Below, in pieces: positions 9,395 through 19,300 of a DNA stretch of 48,499 nt (position 1 is the first letter of the stretch; each line of letters begins with the position of its first letter). The notes beneath the pieces are model-generated. The model saw nothing but the letters and a program-made list of their open reading frames with translations, had not been told where the DNA came from and ran no database searches. A program made the position numbers and the translations under genes. The stretch comes from Sphingomonas dokdonensis (GTDB taxonomy: Bacteria; Pseudomonadota; Alphaproteobacteria; Sphingomonadales; Sphingomonadaceae). Location of the stretch: assembly GCF_002197685.1 (NCBI RefSeq), contig NZ_NBBI01000011.1, positions 1 to 48,499 on the forward strand. The letters are read 5' to 3'.

Positions 9395-11361
9395 GCCGTG
9401 GCCTCCCCGGCCTTGCGGACCTGGACGACACGCATCATGCCCGCGTGCATGTGGTAGAGCATGTGGCAGTGGAAGGCCCAGTCGCCTTCCTCGCCGGTCA
9501 CGTCCCAGCTCACCGTGCCTCCCGGCTGCACCAGCACCGTATGCTTTCGGGGCGCGTAGGCGCCCTTGCCGGTCACCAGGTCGAAGAAGTGGCCATGGAT
9601 GTGGATCGGATGTCCCATCATCGTGTCGTTGATGAGCGTCACCCGTACGCGCTCGCCGTGAAGCAGCGTGATCGGATCGGGGTTCTCCGACAGCTTTTCG
9701 CCGTCGAAGCCCCACATGTAGCGCTCCATGTTGCCGGTGAGGTGGAGCTTGATCTCCCGCTCCGGTGCGCGTGTGTCCGGGTTGCGGTCGAGCGCCATCA
9801 GGTCGCGATAGGTGAGAACGCGGTGCCCGACATTCTCCAGCCCCTGCCCGGGATCTCCGGTGCGATCGACCGGCATCGGCGAGATGGTCTGCACGCCCGG
9901 TCCCTTCTTCACCTCAGGGGCATTGCTGAAATCGCGCATGGAATGGCTCATGCCGCCCATGTCCATCCCGCCCATCTGATCGCCGTTCATCGCCGGCATC
10001 GTGCCGGAGCCATGGTCCATACCGGCCATGGCGCCGCCCTGAGCCTGGCCGTGGTCCATGCCTGCCATGCCGCCTGCCGCGGTGCCGGCCGCGCCGTGGT
10101 TCATTTGGGAATGATCCATACCCGGCATCGCGCCGGTGCCCGCGCCATGCCCCATCGCAGCATGGTCCATGCCGGACATCGATCCCGCGGCGCCGCCCAT
10201 AGCACCATGATTCATAGCGCCGTGGTCCATCGTGCCATGATCCATGCCGCCCATGCCCATGTCCTTCATGGTCGCGAGCGGGCGCTTGCGGAGCGGGGGC
10301 ACCTCGGCCGCCATCCCCTCACGCGGGGCGAGCGTCGCGCGGGCCATGCCGGAGCGATCGACGCTCTCACCGACCAGCGTATAGGCGCGCAGGTCGGGCG
10401 GGGTGACGATCGCGTCGTAGGTCTCGGCCGGGCCGAACTGGAACTCGTCGATCTCAACCGGGCGCACGTTCAAGCCGTCGGCCGCGACGATCGTCATCGG
10501 CAGGCCCGGAATGCGGACGTTGAAGGTGGTCATCGACGAGGCGTTGATGAAGCGCAGCCGTACCCGCTCGCCGGGCCGGAACAGCGCGGTCCAATTGTCC
10601 TTGGGGCCGTAGCCGTTGACCAGGTAAGTGTAGACCGACCCCGTGACGTCGGCGACGTCGGCGGGATCCATCCGCATCTTGCCCCACTCCAACCGCTCTT
10701 TCAGCGACTGATCCTTGCCGGCGAGAAGCCCGGCCAGGGTCTGGCGCTGGCGGTTGAAGTAGCCCGACTCCTTCTTCAGCCGATCAAAGAGGTAGTGCGG
10801 GTGATGGAAGCTGTGGTCGGACAGCACGATCACATGCTCGCGATCGAACTGCACGGGATCGGGATTCTTCGGATCGATCAGGATCGGGCCGTAGTGTCCC
10901 TCCTGCTCCTGAAGCCCGGAATGGCTGTGATACCAGTAGGTCCCGCTTTGGATGATCGGGAACTCGTAGGTGAAGGTCGAGCGCGCCGGAATGCCGGGGA
11001 AGGCGATCCCCGGCACCCCGTCCATCTGAAAGGGCAGCAGCAGCCCATGCCAGTGGATCGAGGTTTCCTCGTCGAGCTCGTTGACGACGTGGAGGCGGAC
11101 GTTCTGTCCCTCGCGCAAGCGGATGAGCGGCGCGGGCACGGTGCCGTTGATGCCGATGGCGTGGCTCTGCCGCCCGTCGATCATCATCATCTGATGCGCG
11201 ACCTTGAGCGTGATGTCCTCGCCCGACACCGTGGGCAACGGCTTGGCGATGCCGGCGGAGACGGGCTGTGCCCATGCCGGCATATAGGCCGACAAGGCGA
11301 GGCCGCCTCCTGCCAGACTGGCACCGCGCAGCACCTGGCGGCGGTCGAGAACGCGCGACAT
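9391..11361 (-). CDS. copA: CopA-type multicopper oxidase
   Basis: 656 residues with a twin-arginine signal (DRRQVLRG) for folded export. All four copper-ligand motifs are visible: HWHG, WYHSHSG, HPIHIHGHFFDL and HCHMLYHMHAGMM. An insertion of roughly 110 residues between cupredoxin domains 2 and 3 is dense in M-D-H-G type repeats. It oxidises Cu(I) to Cu(II) in the periplasm. GGAG lies 6 bases before ATG 11361. It sits 67 bp downstream of the sigma gene, likely in the same transcript. Confidence 0.95.
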   Translation of the reverse strand: MSRVLDRRQVLRGASLAGGGLALSAYMPAWAQPVSAGIAKPLPTVSGEDITLKVAHQMMMIDGRQSHAIGINGTVPAPLIRLREGQNVRLHVVNELDEETSIHWHGLLLPFQMDGVPGIAFPGIPARSTFTYEFPIIQSGTYWYHSHSGLQEQEGHYGPILIDPKNPDPVQFDREHVIVLSDHSFHHPHYLFDRLKKESGYFNRQRQTLAGLLAGKDQSLKERLEWGKMRMDPADVADVTGSVYTYLVNGYGPKDNWTALFRPGERVRLRFINASSMTTFNVRIPGLPMTIVAADGLNVRPVEIDEFQFGPAETYDAIVTPPDLRAYTLVGESVDRSGMARATLAPREGMAAEVPPLRKRPLATMKDMGMGGMDHGTMDHGAMNHGAMGGAAGSMSGMDHAAMGHGAGTGAMPGMDHSQMNHGAAGTAAGGMAGMDHGQAQGGAMAGMDHGSGTMPAMNGDQMGGMDMGGMSHSMRDFSNAPEVKKGPGVQTISPMPVDRTGDPGQGLENVGHRVLTYRDLMALDRNPDTRAPEREIKLHLTGNMERYMWGFDGEKLSENPDPITLLHGERVRVTLINDTMMGHPIHIHGHFFDLVTGKGAYAPRKHTVLVQPGGTVSWDVTGEEGDWAFHCHMLYHMHAGMMRVVQVRKAGEATA

Positions 11362-11428
11362 GCAAGCTCCTAAGAATGGGGCCGTGAAAGGGCCGTCGCT
11401 TCTTCTACGCGGCCGATCCGTCCAGCCC

Positions 11429-11998
11429 TCAGCGGTTCCCGAGTTTTTCGAGCAGCCGCGCCCGCGCGCGATACAGGCGGGTTTCGACCGCCTTCTGGCT
11501 GATCCCCAGCACCTCGGCCGTCTCGGCCTGGCTCAGGCCTTCGATCGTCCGAAGTACCAAAGGCTCCTTCAGGTTCGCGGGCAAGGTCGAGATGGCGCGG
11601 GTCACACGATCGAGTTCCTGCCGATCGCCGGCTGCGTCGTCGATCGGCACCTGTTCGTCGACGATGCTCTGGACCTGTTCGTCGTTCGGCAGCGCGAACG
11701 ACAGAAACCGGCGCACGGCACGCTTGCGCGCCCAATCGCGGCATTTGTTGACGGCGATGGTCGTGAGCCACGCCTGCATCGAGCGGTTGGGATCGTAGCG
11801 CGACAAGGCCTGATGTGCGGCCACGAACGCTTCCTGGGTCACGTCCAGCGCGTCGTCGGCATCGCCGAGGAATGCGCGCGAAAGCCGGAACATCGGCTGC
11901 CGATAGCGTCGCACGATCTCGGCGAAAGCGGCTTGTCGGCCGGCGATGCTGAGCGTCGCCAGTTCGCCATCCGACAACGCGGTCCAATCGAGGCTCAC
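11429..11998 (-). CDS. ECF sigma factor, CnrH-like
   Basis: 189 residues with sigma region 2 (FAEIVRRYRQPMFRLSRAFL, then DVTQEAFVAAH) and region 4 (LSQAETAEVLGISQKAVETRL). The GTG start at 11998 overlaps the sensor stop by 4 bp. The gene order (antisigma candidate, periplasmic sensor, sigma) and sizes parallel cnrY-cnrX-cnrH of Cupriavidus metallidurans. It probably drives its own operon and the downstream copA-copB set. Confidence 0.88.
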   Translation of the reverse strand: MSLDWTALSDGELATLSIAGRQAAFAEIVRRYRQPMFRLSRAFLGDADDALDVTQEAFVAAHQALSRYDPNRSMQAWLTTIAVNKCRDWARKRAVRRFLSFALPNDEQVQSIVDEQVPIDDAAGDRQELDRVTRAISTLPANLKEPLVLRTIEGLSQAETAEVLGISQKAVETRLYRARARLLEKLGNR

Positions 11999-12435
11999 CC
12001 CTGGCCGTCGGTGAGCGCCTTCACCACCGCGTCATCGAATTGAGAGGTCTGATCGGGCCGGAGGAGCTGACGCATGGCGAAGATGTGCGCCAGCGTCGCC
12101 TTCTGCAGCTCGCCCATCGCGGCATGGCTTTGGTCGACCGCAGCGGCCACCCGCGGACCATTGCCATGCTCGGCCTCGATCGCCTCGGCAAGGCGGGCAT
12201 TGGCGGCACGCATCTCCAGCTCGAGGGCGCGGCGTTGCACCGCGAACCGGTCTTCGAGCACCTTCAATCGGGCCTGCTGGTCGCCATCAAGCGCGAGCTT
12301 ATGATGCAGCACCTCGTGAAGCGCCGCACCGGGTTGCTTGGGCTGCGGCAGCAGTGCGCGCCCGATAAAGACACCGCCGATCGCTGCCAGGAAGGCGAGC
12401 AAGGCGCACAGGACAACCCGCTTGGTCGAGGTCAT
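11995..12435 (-). CDS. CnrX-like periplasmic metal sensor
   Basis: 146 residues: one N-terminal membrane anchor (about 7-28) and a helical hairpin periplasmic domain of the Spy/CpxP-related heavy-metal sensor type. Candidate ligands H40, H44, E61, H117 and M121 each lie exactly two positions before the Ni/Co ligands H42, H46, E63, H119 and M123 reported for CnrX. The ATG overlaps the upstream stop (ATGA) and the TGA overlaps the sigma GTG, so the trio is tightly coupled. Confidence 0.85.
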   Translation of the reverse strand: MTSTKRVVLCALLAFLAAIGGVFIGRALLPQPKQPGAALHEVLHHKLALDGDQQARLKVLEDRFAVQRRALELEMRAANARLAEAIEAEHGNGPRVAAAVDQSHAAMGELQKATLAHIFAMRQLLRPDQTSQFDDAVVKALTDGQG

Positions 12436-12704
12436 GGCTCGCCGATCAGCAACGCGGAAGGGGCAAGGGGGGAGGCTCCGCCGAGCGGCGCGAGCGAGAC
12501 AACAGGGCTTGCCGTCGCGGGCAGCTCGGCACCGACGATCCCGATACCGAGCGCCGCGGCGGTTATCACACCGATCCCGAGCCCGGCTCCGCGCACGGCG
12601 GGGCGGCTGCCGATTCGTCTGAGGACTTGGTCCTCGATACCCTCCAAAGCGGCCGGGGCGGGTGCGCCCGCTAGTCGCGCCAATGCTCTGTCTAGATCGT
12701 CCAT
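12432..12704 (-). CDS. putative membrane anti-sigma, CnrY-like position
   Basis: 90 residues from ATG 12704 (a GTG at 12713 is also possible). A soluble N-terminal helix (MDDLDRALARLAG) precedes one membrane span (about 39-58) and an Ala/Pro-rich periplasmic tail. Length, topology and position match CnrY/NccY, short anti-sigma factors that hold CnrH at the membrane. There is little sequence signature, so function is inferred from synteny. Confidence 0.65.
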   Translation of the reverse strand: MDDLDRALARLAGAPAPAALEGIEDQVLRRIGSRPAVRGAGLGIGVITAAALGIGIVGAELPATASPVVSLAPLGGASPLAPSALLIGEP

Positions 12705-12824
12705 GCTTTCCACTCCGCCCCTCTATCATCGGATACGCATCGCTGCCCATCATCCCTCAACCGCCGGTGAGGGGTCGGGCAGCGCGCCGCGTAGAAGGGT
12801 GCACGAACCTCGTCGGAGTACCCC

Positions 12825-13196
12825 ATGCGTAGTCTCGCCCTTCCTGCCGCCCTCACTCTCCTGAGCCTCGCCAGTGCGGCGCAGGCTCACCCGAAGCTCG
12901 TTGTGGCCTCACCCGCGCCCAACGCGACCGTTGCCAAGCCCGCGCGTGTCGCTTTGCAGTTCAGCGAGAAGCTGATGCCGAAATTCTCCGGTGCGGACTT
13001 GATGATGACGGGCCATGGCGGCACCACGCACCCACCGATGAAGGTTGCAACCACCACCCAGGTTGCACCCGATGGCCGAACGCTGGTCGTGGTGCCCAAG
13101 TCGCCGCTCGGCGCGGGCCGCTACAGCGTCGCATGGCACGTCGTCTCGGCCGACACGCATCGGGTGTCGGGCAACTTCGCCTTCGCGGTGAAGTAA
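12825..13196 (+). CDS. copC: CopC copper-binding periplasmic protein
   Basis: 123 residues. The signal peptide ends at AQA, so His22 becomes the mature N-terminus, the expected Cu(II) ligand. The family phrases LQFSEKLMPKFSGADLMM and AWHVVSADTHRVSGNFAF are present. It delivers copper to, or buffers it for, CopD. Divergent from the CnrYXH-like trio across a 120-bp intergenic region. Confidence 0.95.
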   Translation: MRSLALPAALTLLSLASAAQAHPKLVVASPAPNATVAKPARVALQFSEKLMPKFSGADLMMTGHGGTTHPPMKVATTTQVAPDGRTLVVVPKSPLGAGRYSVAWHVVSADTHRVSGNFAFAVK

Positions 13197-13197
13197 G

Positions 13198-14127
13198 GTG
13201 GATGCCGACTGGCCGCTGATCGGGGTCCGCTTCGCGCTTTATGCGACGTTGAGCGGGCTGTTCGGCCTGTCGGCGTTCAGCCTCTACGGGCTCAAGGCCG
13301 GGGAGCGCGCAGACGCACTCGCCTTGCGCCCCTGGCTGGTGGGGACCGGGCTGCTCGGCCTTCTGTTTTCAGGCATTGCGCTCGTCCTGCTCGCCGCGGC
13401 AATAGCTGGAGCGCCGCCGTGGCCGATCGATCGGGAAGCGATCGGAATGCTGATCACCGGCTCCGCGACGGGCACGGCGTGGAAAGCGCGCATGGTCGCG
13501 CTGATTGTGGCCGTGATCGCCGCGCTGATCGCGGCAGGACGTACCGCGCCGCTCGGCATGGTGGCGCTCGCGGCGGGCATTGCGCTCGCGACGCTCGCCT
13601 GGACAGGCCATGGCGCGATGGATGAGGGCGCGACGGGCTGGATCCATCTGCTGGCCGATATTCTGCACCTGTTGGCGGCCGGAGCCTGGGTCGGTGCACT
13701 GCTCGGGTTGACGCTGCTCGTGGTGCGGCCGGCAGTTCGCGTCGACGTCGCCCATCTCAGACTGACCCACCGGGCGCTGCACGGCTTCGGTCTGGTCGGC
13801 ACGCTCGTGGTCGGCACGATCGTTGTGACGGGCCTGGTTAATGGCTGGCTGCTGGTCGGTGCCGGCAATTTACCGAGACTTCTGACCACCCTTTACGGCC
13901 AGCTCCTCCTCGCCAAGCTGGTACTGTTTGGCGCGATGCTCGGGCTGGCCTCCCTCAATCGTTTCCGGCTGACGCCGGCTTTCGAGCGCTCGATTGCCGC
14001 GGGCGATCATCGGGCCGCGCTTGGTGCTCTGCGGCGCAGCCTTGCGATCGAGGCGAGCTGTGCCGTCACGATCCTGGCGCTGGTCGCCTGGCTGGGGATG
14101 CTCGAGCCCCCCGCAACGGCGATGTGA
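13198..14127 (+). CDS. copD: CopD inner-membrane copper protein
   Basis: 309 residues with about eight membrane helices. The core segment GATGWIHLLADILHLLAAGAWVGAL carries the conserved His residues of CopD. The GTG start begins one base after the copC TAA. It partners CopC in copper uptake or handling at the inner membrane. Confidence 0.93.
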   Translation: MDADWPLIGVRFALYATLSGLFGLSAFSLYGLKAGERADALALRPWLVGTGLLGLLFSGIALVLLAAAIAGAPPWPIDREAIGMLITGSATGTAWKARMVALIVAVIAALIAAGRTAPLGMVALAAGIALATLAWTGHGAMDEGATGWIHLLADILHLLAAGAWVGALLGLTLLVVRPAVRVDVAHLRLTHRALHGFGLVGTLVVGTIVVTGLVNGWLLVGAGNLPRLLTTLYGQLLLAKLVLFGAMLGLASLNRFRLTPAFERSIAAGDHRAALGALRRSLAIEASCAVTILALVAWLGMLEPPATAM

Positions 14128-14163
14128 GGAGCGGGCGGCCGATCGCCACCCGCCCGTCACCGA

Positions 14164-14499
14164 TCAGGCGGCCATCTTCTCGCATGCGTCGGCACAACGC
14201 TCGCACGCGGCGACGCACTCTTCCATGCCGTCGAGCCCCCGGCAGCTCTCCGCGCAAGCCCGGCAGATCTGAGCGCAGATGCCGCATACGAGCTTATGCT
14301 GGTCGGACCCGCGGGCCATGAAGTCGAGTGAGGTGCCGCAAATCTGCGCGCAGTCGAGCATGATCTTGATGTGGTCGGGCGCGGCATGTGCGCCGCCCAC
14401 CTGAAGGCAATGCTGCGTGGTCATCGAAAGGCAGGTGACGTGACAGTGGTGACAGGCGTCCATGCAAGCCTGCATCTCGGCGCTCATATGATCGTGCAT
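14164..14499 (-). CDS. four-helix-bundle copper-storage protein (Csp/DUF326)
   Basis: 111 residues with sixteen cysteines arranged as CxxxC/CxxC along the helices (ACMDACHHCH, LDCAQICG, CGICAQICRACAESC, ECVAACERCADAC). This pattern lines the bundle core of Csp proteins and binds many Cu(I) ions. No signal peptide is visible, so it is likely a cytoplasmic Csp3-like store. GGAG precedes ATG 14499. Convergent with copD. Confidence 0.92.
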   Translation of the reverse strand: MHDHMSAEMQACMDACHHCHVTCLSMTTQHCLQVGGAHAAPDHIKIMLDCAQICGTSLDFMARGSDQHKLVCGICAQICRACAESCRGLDGMEECVAACERCADACEKMAA

Positions 14500-14572
14500 C
14501 GGTGATCTCCACGTGAGCCCCCACTCATGGAGGAGTACGTGCGGCGCCGGCTCGTCCCTCAGCCGGATGCCT

Positions 14573-14809
14573 TCATTCGTCACCTTTAGCCTGATCCTTC
14601 ATCGGCTTCGGCGCAGGCCCCCGCTTCACTGTTTCACGCCAGGGCCGCGTAGGAGACGGAAGGGCGACCCGCAGCGCAGCCGCCCTCCCCCGAACGCCAT
14701 CCATCGTTCTATCCATCTCCCTCGCGATCGTCGCCAATGGCTGTTTCGCGGCGATCCGCTGGCGAAGCTCTGCGTCGGCTTCTTCCGTCCAGCGCCGCGG
14801 CTTTCTCAT
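14573..14809 (-). CDS. small SANT/Myb-like putative DNA-binding protein
   Basis: 78 residues beginning MRKPRRWTEEADAELRQRI, a SANT/Myb-like helix-turn-helix (WTxEEDxxLxxxI pattern), followed by a basic Pro-rich tail. It follows the czcD-like gene by 13 bp on the same strand and may be co-transcribed. A regulatory role in the metal operon is possible but unproven. Confidence 0.6.
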   Translation of the reverse strand: MRKPRRWTEEADAELRQRIAAKQPLATIAREMDRTMDGVRGRAAALRVALPSPTRPWRETVKRGPAPKPMKDQAKGDE

Positions 14810-14822
14810 GGCCACCGCGCGT

Positions 14823-15740
14823 TCACGGGTGCAGGTGTCCGGTGTCCTCGCACGGCTCGGCCGCTGCCTCGGTCTGGATCGTACAATGCTCGATCCCAAA
14901 CCGGCTATCGAGCATGTCCGCGACCCTCTTCCTGACCGCATCGGCATCGGCACCTTCGGCAAGCGTGACGTGTGCGGTGCAGTTGATGTCGTCCGAGGCC
15001 ATCGACCAGACATGGAGGTCGTGGACGCCAGCCACGCCGGACAGGCCGGCGATGCCGGCACGCAACTCGGGCAGCTTGATCCCTCCAGGAACGCCCTCGA
15101 GCAACACGTTGGTCGTGTCCCGGAGCAGCACCCATGTTCGGGGCAGCACCCATAAGCCGATCCCGACCGCCACGATTGGATCGACCCACGTCCATCCGGT
15201 AAACCGGATGGCCAGCGCCCCGGCGATCACGCCCACCGAGCCGATCATGTCGGCCCATACCTCGAGGTAGGCGCCCTTGACGTTCATACTCGCGTCCTTG
15301 CCCGACGTGAGCAGCTTCATCGATATGAGGTTCACCACCAGGCCGATCGCGGCGACGATCATCATCCCGGTCGACTGGACCGCCTCGGGCTGGCGGAAGC
15401 GCTGCACCGCCTCCACCAGCACGTAGATCGCCACACCGAAGAGCAGCAGGGCGTTGAAAGCAGCGGCCAGGATCTCGAACCGCTTATAGCCGAACGTCCG
15501 CTTGTCGTCGGCCGGCTTCTGTCCGAACCGGATCGCGAGCAGCGCAATCACCAGTGCTGCCACGTCTGTCAGCATATGCGCTGCGTCAGATAGAAGCGCG
15601 AGGCTGTTGAAGACGAACGCACCAACAACCTCGGCAACCAGATAGGCGGTCGTGAGCGCCAGCGCCCAGCTCAGCATCTGGGCATTCGCGCCAGCGGTGT
15701 GGTCGTGGGCATGCCCCCCATGGTCATGGCCTGCGCTCAT
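14823..15740 (-). CDS. czcD: CzcD-type cation diffusion facilitator
   Basis: 305 residues with a His-rich N-terminus (HDHGGHAHDH), six membrane helices, the CDF site SDAAHMLTD in helix 2 and a second HD-type site in helix 5 (VWADMIGS). A C-terminal cytoplasmic ferredoxin-like domain (from about 215, HDLHVWSMASDDINCTAHV) follows. It exports Zn, Co or Cd by proton antiport. Its start overlaps the stop of the next upstream gene by 4 bp. Confidence 0.93.
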   Translation of the reverse strand: MSAGHDHGGHAHDHTAGANAQMLSWALALTTAYLVAEVVGAFVFNSLALLSDAAHMLTDVAALVIALLAIRFGQKPADDKRTFGYKRFEILAAAFNALLLFGVAIYVLVEAVQRFRQPEAVQSTGMMIVAAIGLVVNLISMKLLTSGKDASMNVKGAYLEVWADMIGSVGVIAGALAIRFTGWTWVDPIVAVGIGLWVLPRTWVLLRDTTNVLLEGVPGGIKLPELRAGIAGLSGVAGVHDLHVWSMASDDINCTAHVTLAEGADADAVRKRVADMLDSRFGIEHCTIQTEAAAEPCEDTGHLHP

Positions 15741-16345
15741 TGATTGGCTCCTTTCGTGCCCGCGTCCGAGCGAGCGTCTCGCAGGATTTCGAGGCCGCCT
15801 TTCACCGCGATAGCGGCAACAGCGACGCCGACGATAAGGTCAGGCCAGTTCTGGCCCGTCCAAACGACGATCGCGCCGGCTAGAATGATGCCCCCATTGG
15901 ACACGAAGTCGTTGAGGCTGAAGGTTGTCGCAGCGCGCATATTTACATCGGGCTCGCGCAATCGCTTCAACAGCCACAAGCAAAGCCCGTTAACGACCGC
16001 CGCGATGATCGCCATCCCGATCATAGTGGGGCCGAGCGGCTCGCTTCCCGAGAAATAGCGCCGCCCGGCATCGAGCAGCACACCCGCGGCAAAGAGCAGC
16101 AGCAGGATGCCCGATGTCACCGCGGCCCCCCGCTTCCACGCCTGTGAGCGCGAGAGGGCAAGCAAGCTGATGATGTAGACGATGCCATCGGAGGCGTTGT
16201 CCAAGCCGTTTGCGATCAGGGCGCTGGAATCCGCCATGACGCCGGACACCCCGAAGCCTGCCGCCAGGCCCAGATTGAGCAACAGGACTATCCAAAGCGT
16301 CCGGCGCTTCTCGGCCGTGTCGAGGTCGAAGCTCTCTTCGCTCAT
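15737..16345 (-). CDS. short CDF-family cation transporter
   Basis: 202 residues with about six membrane helices. The metal site region is ANGLDNASDGIVYI in helix 2 and LNDFVSNGG in helix 5. The C-terminal cytoplasmic domain of full CDF proteins is missing. It is placed between czcA and czcD with 4-bp overlaps on both sides. Likely an accessory Co/Ni/Zn exporter; specificity unclear. Confidence 0.85.
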   Translation of the reverse strand: MSEESFDLDTAEKRRTLWIVLLLNLGLAAGFGVSGVMADSSALIANGLDNASDGIVYIISLLALSRSQAWKRGAAVTSGILLLLFAAGVLLDAGRRYFSGSEPLGPTMIGMAIIAAVVNGLCLWLLKRLREPDVNMRAATTFSLNDFVSNGGIILAGAIVVWTGQNWPDLIVGVAVAAIAVKGGLEILRDARSDAGTKGANQ

Positions 16346-19300
16346 GCCGGCACCTTCTCGTCAGGAGCGGCAGTTTGCCGATCGCTTTCCGGGACCGGCA
16401 GCTCTCGGCTACCGAAACGGGCATAGAGCGTCGGCAGCACGAACAATGTGAGCAGCGTCGCGGATATGAGGCCGCCAATAACCACGGTTGCGAGCGGTTT
16501 TTGCACCTCGGCGCCCGCTCCATGTCCCAGCGCCATCGGTACGAAACCGAGTGAAGCCACAAGCGCAGTCATCGCGACAGGCCTGAGCCGGGCCAGCGCG
16601 CCTCGATGCGCCGCAGCCGCGCGATCCATGCCGTCGCGCATCAGGTCATGGATGGACGTCACCATGACCAACCCGTTGAGAACTGCGATGCCGGATAGCG
16701 CAATGAAGCCGACGGCCGCGGAAATGGAGAAGGGCATCCCGCGCAGCACAAGCGCGAGCACCCCTCCCACCAGCGCCAGAGGGACGCCGGTGAACACAAT
16801 CAGCGCATCCCGAACGGAGCCGAGCGCCCCGTAGAGCAGCAGCATGATGACCACGAAACAGATCGGCACCACGATAGCGAGCCGGTCCCGAGCGGACGCA
16901 AGGTTCTCGAACTGGCCTCCCCATTCGAGGTACGTCCCTGCCGGCAGCTTCACCTGAGCGTCGATTGCCGCCCGGGCATCGGCAACGACGCCCGCCACGT
17001 CGCGGTCACGGACGTTCGCCTGCACCACCACGCGCCGCTTTCCGTTCTCCCGGCTGATCTGGTTGGGACCATCGACGACAGCGATATCGGCGACGGTCGA
17101 CAGCGGTACGAAGCCACCACCGGCAGTCGGTACCGGCACCTGAGCGACCGCCGTGAGGTCCGAGCGCGAGCTTTCGGCCATTCGGATCATGACGGGGAAG
17201 CGGCGATCCCCCTCAAAGATCATGCCGGCCTGCCGGCCACCGATGGCTGCGGCAACCGTGTCTTGCACGTCGCCGGCGGTTACGCCGACGCGCGACATGG
17301 CGGTGCGGTTCGGCCGGATGTCGAGCATCGGCAGGCCCTCGGTCTGTTCGACCCGCACGTCTGCGGCACCCCGGGTCCGGCGAAGGATACCGGCGATCCG
17401 GTCCGCGGTCGCATTCATCTCGCCAAAATCGTCGCCGAACACCTTGATGGCGATGTCGCCGCGCACGCCCGCGATCAGCTCGTTGAACCGCATCTGGATC
17501 GGCTGGGTGATCTCGTAGGCGTTGCCGGGGAGGGTGGAGAGACGCTTCTCCAGACGCTCCACAAGCTCTTCCTTGGAGAGACCTGGATCGGGCCACTGCG
17601 CCTTCGGCTTCAGGATAACGAAGGTGTCCGTGGCGTTCGCTGGCATCGGGTCCGATGCGATCTCGGAGGTGCCCGTGCGCGAGAAGGCGAAGCGGACCTC
17701 CGGCACCTTGGCCAATGCCTTCTCGACCTGGAACTGCATCGCCTGGCTTTGGTCGACCGACGTGCCCGGAATCCGCACGGCCTGGACGAGGATATTGCCC
17801 TCGTCGAGCTGCGGCAGGAACTCCTGCCCCAAGGTGGTGAAGGCGACACCGGCGAGCGCCAAAGCGCCGATCGCAATGCCGATGGTGAGCGTCGGGCGAC
17901 GCATCGCCCCATCGAGCCCCGGCTCGTAGCGCTGTCGAAGGAACGTCACGGCCCGGCTTTCCTTCTCCTCCACCCGCTTGCTGAGCCAAATGGCGATCGC
18001 CGCGGGTACAAAGGTCAGCGACAGGATGAAGGCGAACACGAGTGCGATGATGACGGTGAGCGCCATTGGCTCGAACATCTTCCCCTCGACACCGGTGAAG
18101 GTCAGCAAGGGCGCATAGACCAGGATGATGATCGCCTGCCCGTAAACGGACGGACGGATCATCTCGCGGGCGGACGCGGCGACCAGCCCGAGCCGCTGTT
18201 CCATCGTCAGCTCGCCGTCCCGGCCATGCTGGGCTTCGGCAAGGCGCCGCAATGCGTTCTCGACGATGATGACGGCACCGTCCACGATCAGGCCGAAGTC
18301 GAGCGCGCCGAGGCTCATCAGATTGGCCGAAACGCCCGCCTCCAACATGCCGATGCTGGTGAGCAGCATCGTGATCGGGATGACGAGAGCCGCGATCAGC
18401 GCCGCCCGGAAGTTGCCGAGCAAGGCGAACAGGACGACGATGACCAACAGCGCGCCTTCGGCGAGATTGCGGGCGACCGTCGATATGGTGGAGTTCACCA
18501 GCTCGGTGCGGTTCATCACCGGTTTCACGACAACGTCGACCGGCAGCGAGCGGCCGATCTGGGTCAGCCGTTCGGCGACCCCGGTCGAGACGGTACGGCT
18601 GTTCTCGCCGATCCGCATGACGGCGGTCCCGACGACCACCTCATGGCCGTTTTCGGACGCGGAGCCCATGCGCAGAGCCTGGCCGGTCCGAACGGTTGCG
18701 ATCTGGTTGAGCAGGATCGGCACACCCTCGCGGGTGGCGACGACGGTTCGGGCAAGCTCGTCGGCGTTGCGCACGCGCCCGTCGGAGCGGACAGAGAGCC
18801 CTTCGCCGTTACGGTTGACGACACCGGCGCCGGCGCTGGTGTTGTTCCGCTCCAGCGCCGTGGTGAGATCCTGCAGCGTCAGCCGCATTGCGGCCATGCG
18901 CTGCACGTCGGGGACGACGAGATATTCCTTGGTGTACCCGCCAAGGGAGTCGACCCCCGCCAGTCCCTCCGTGCTCTTGAGCTGCGGCGTGACGATCCAG
19001 TCCTGGACAGTGCGCAGGTAGGTGGCCTTGTCGGCCTCGCTGACGAGGTGATCGCCTTCCGGCGTGATGTAGCTGCCGTCGCGTTGCAGACCGGGCTCAC
19101 CGTTGCGGTGATGGACCTGATCCAGTTCACGGTACTCGACCGTCCACATGAAGATGTCGCCGAGCCCGGTCGCGATCGGCCCCATTTCAGGGTTTACGCC
19201 CTCGGGAAGGTCTTCCTCCGCAGTCCGCAGCCGCTCCGCCACCTGCTGACGGGCGAAGTAGATATCGGTCTTCTCGGTGAAGACGGCCGTGACCTGGGCG

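Noticed and set aside
9280..11373. 697-codon open frame on the + strand opposite copA
   Set aside because: Shadow of the multicopper oxidase; the His-rich look comes from reading the Met/His/Asp repeats in reverse.
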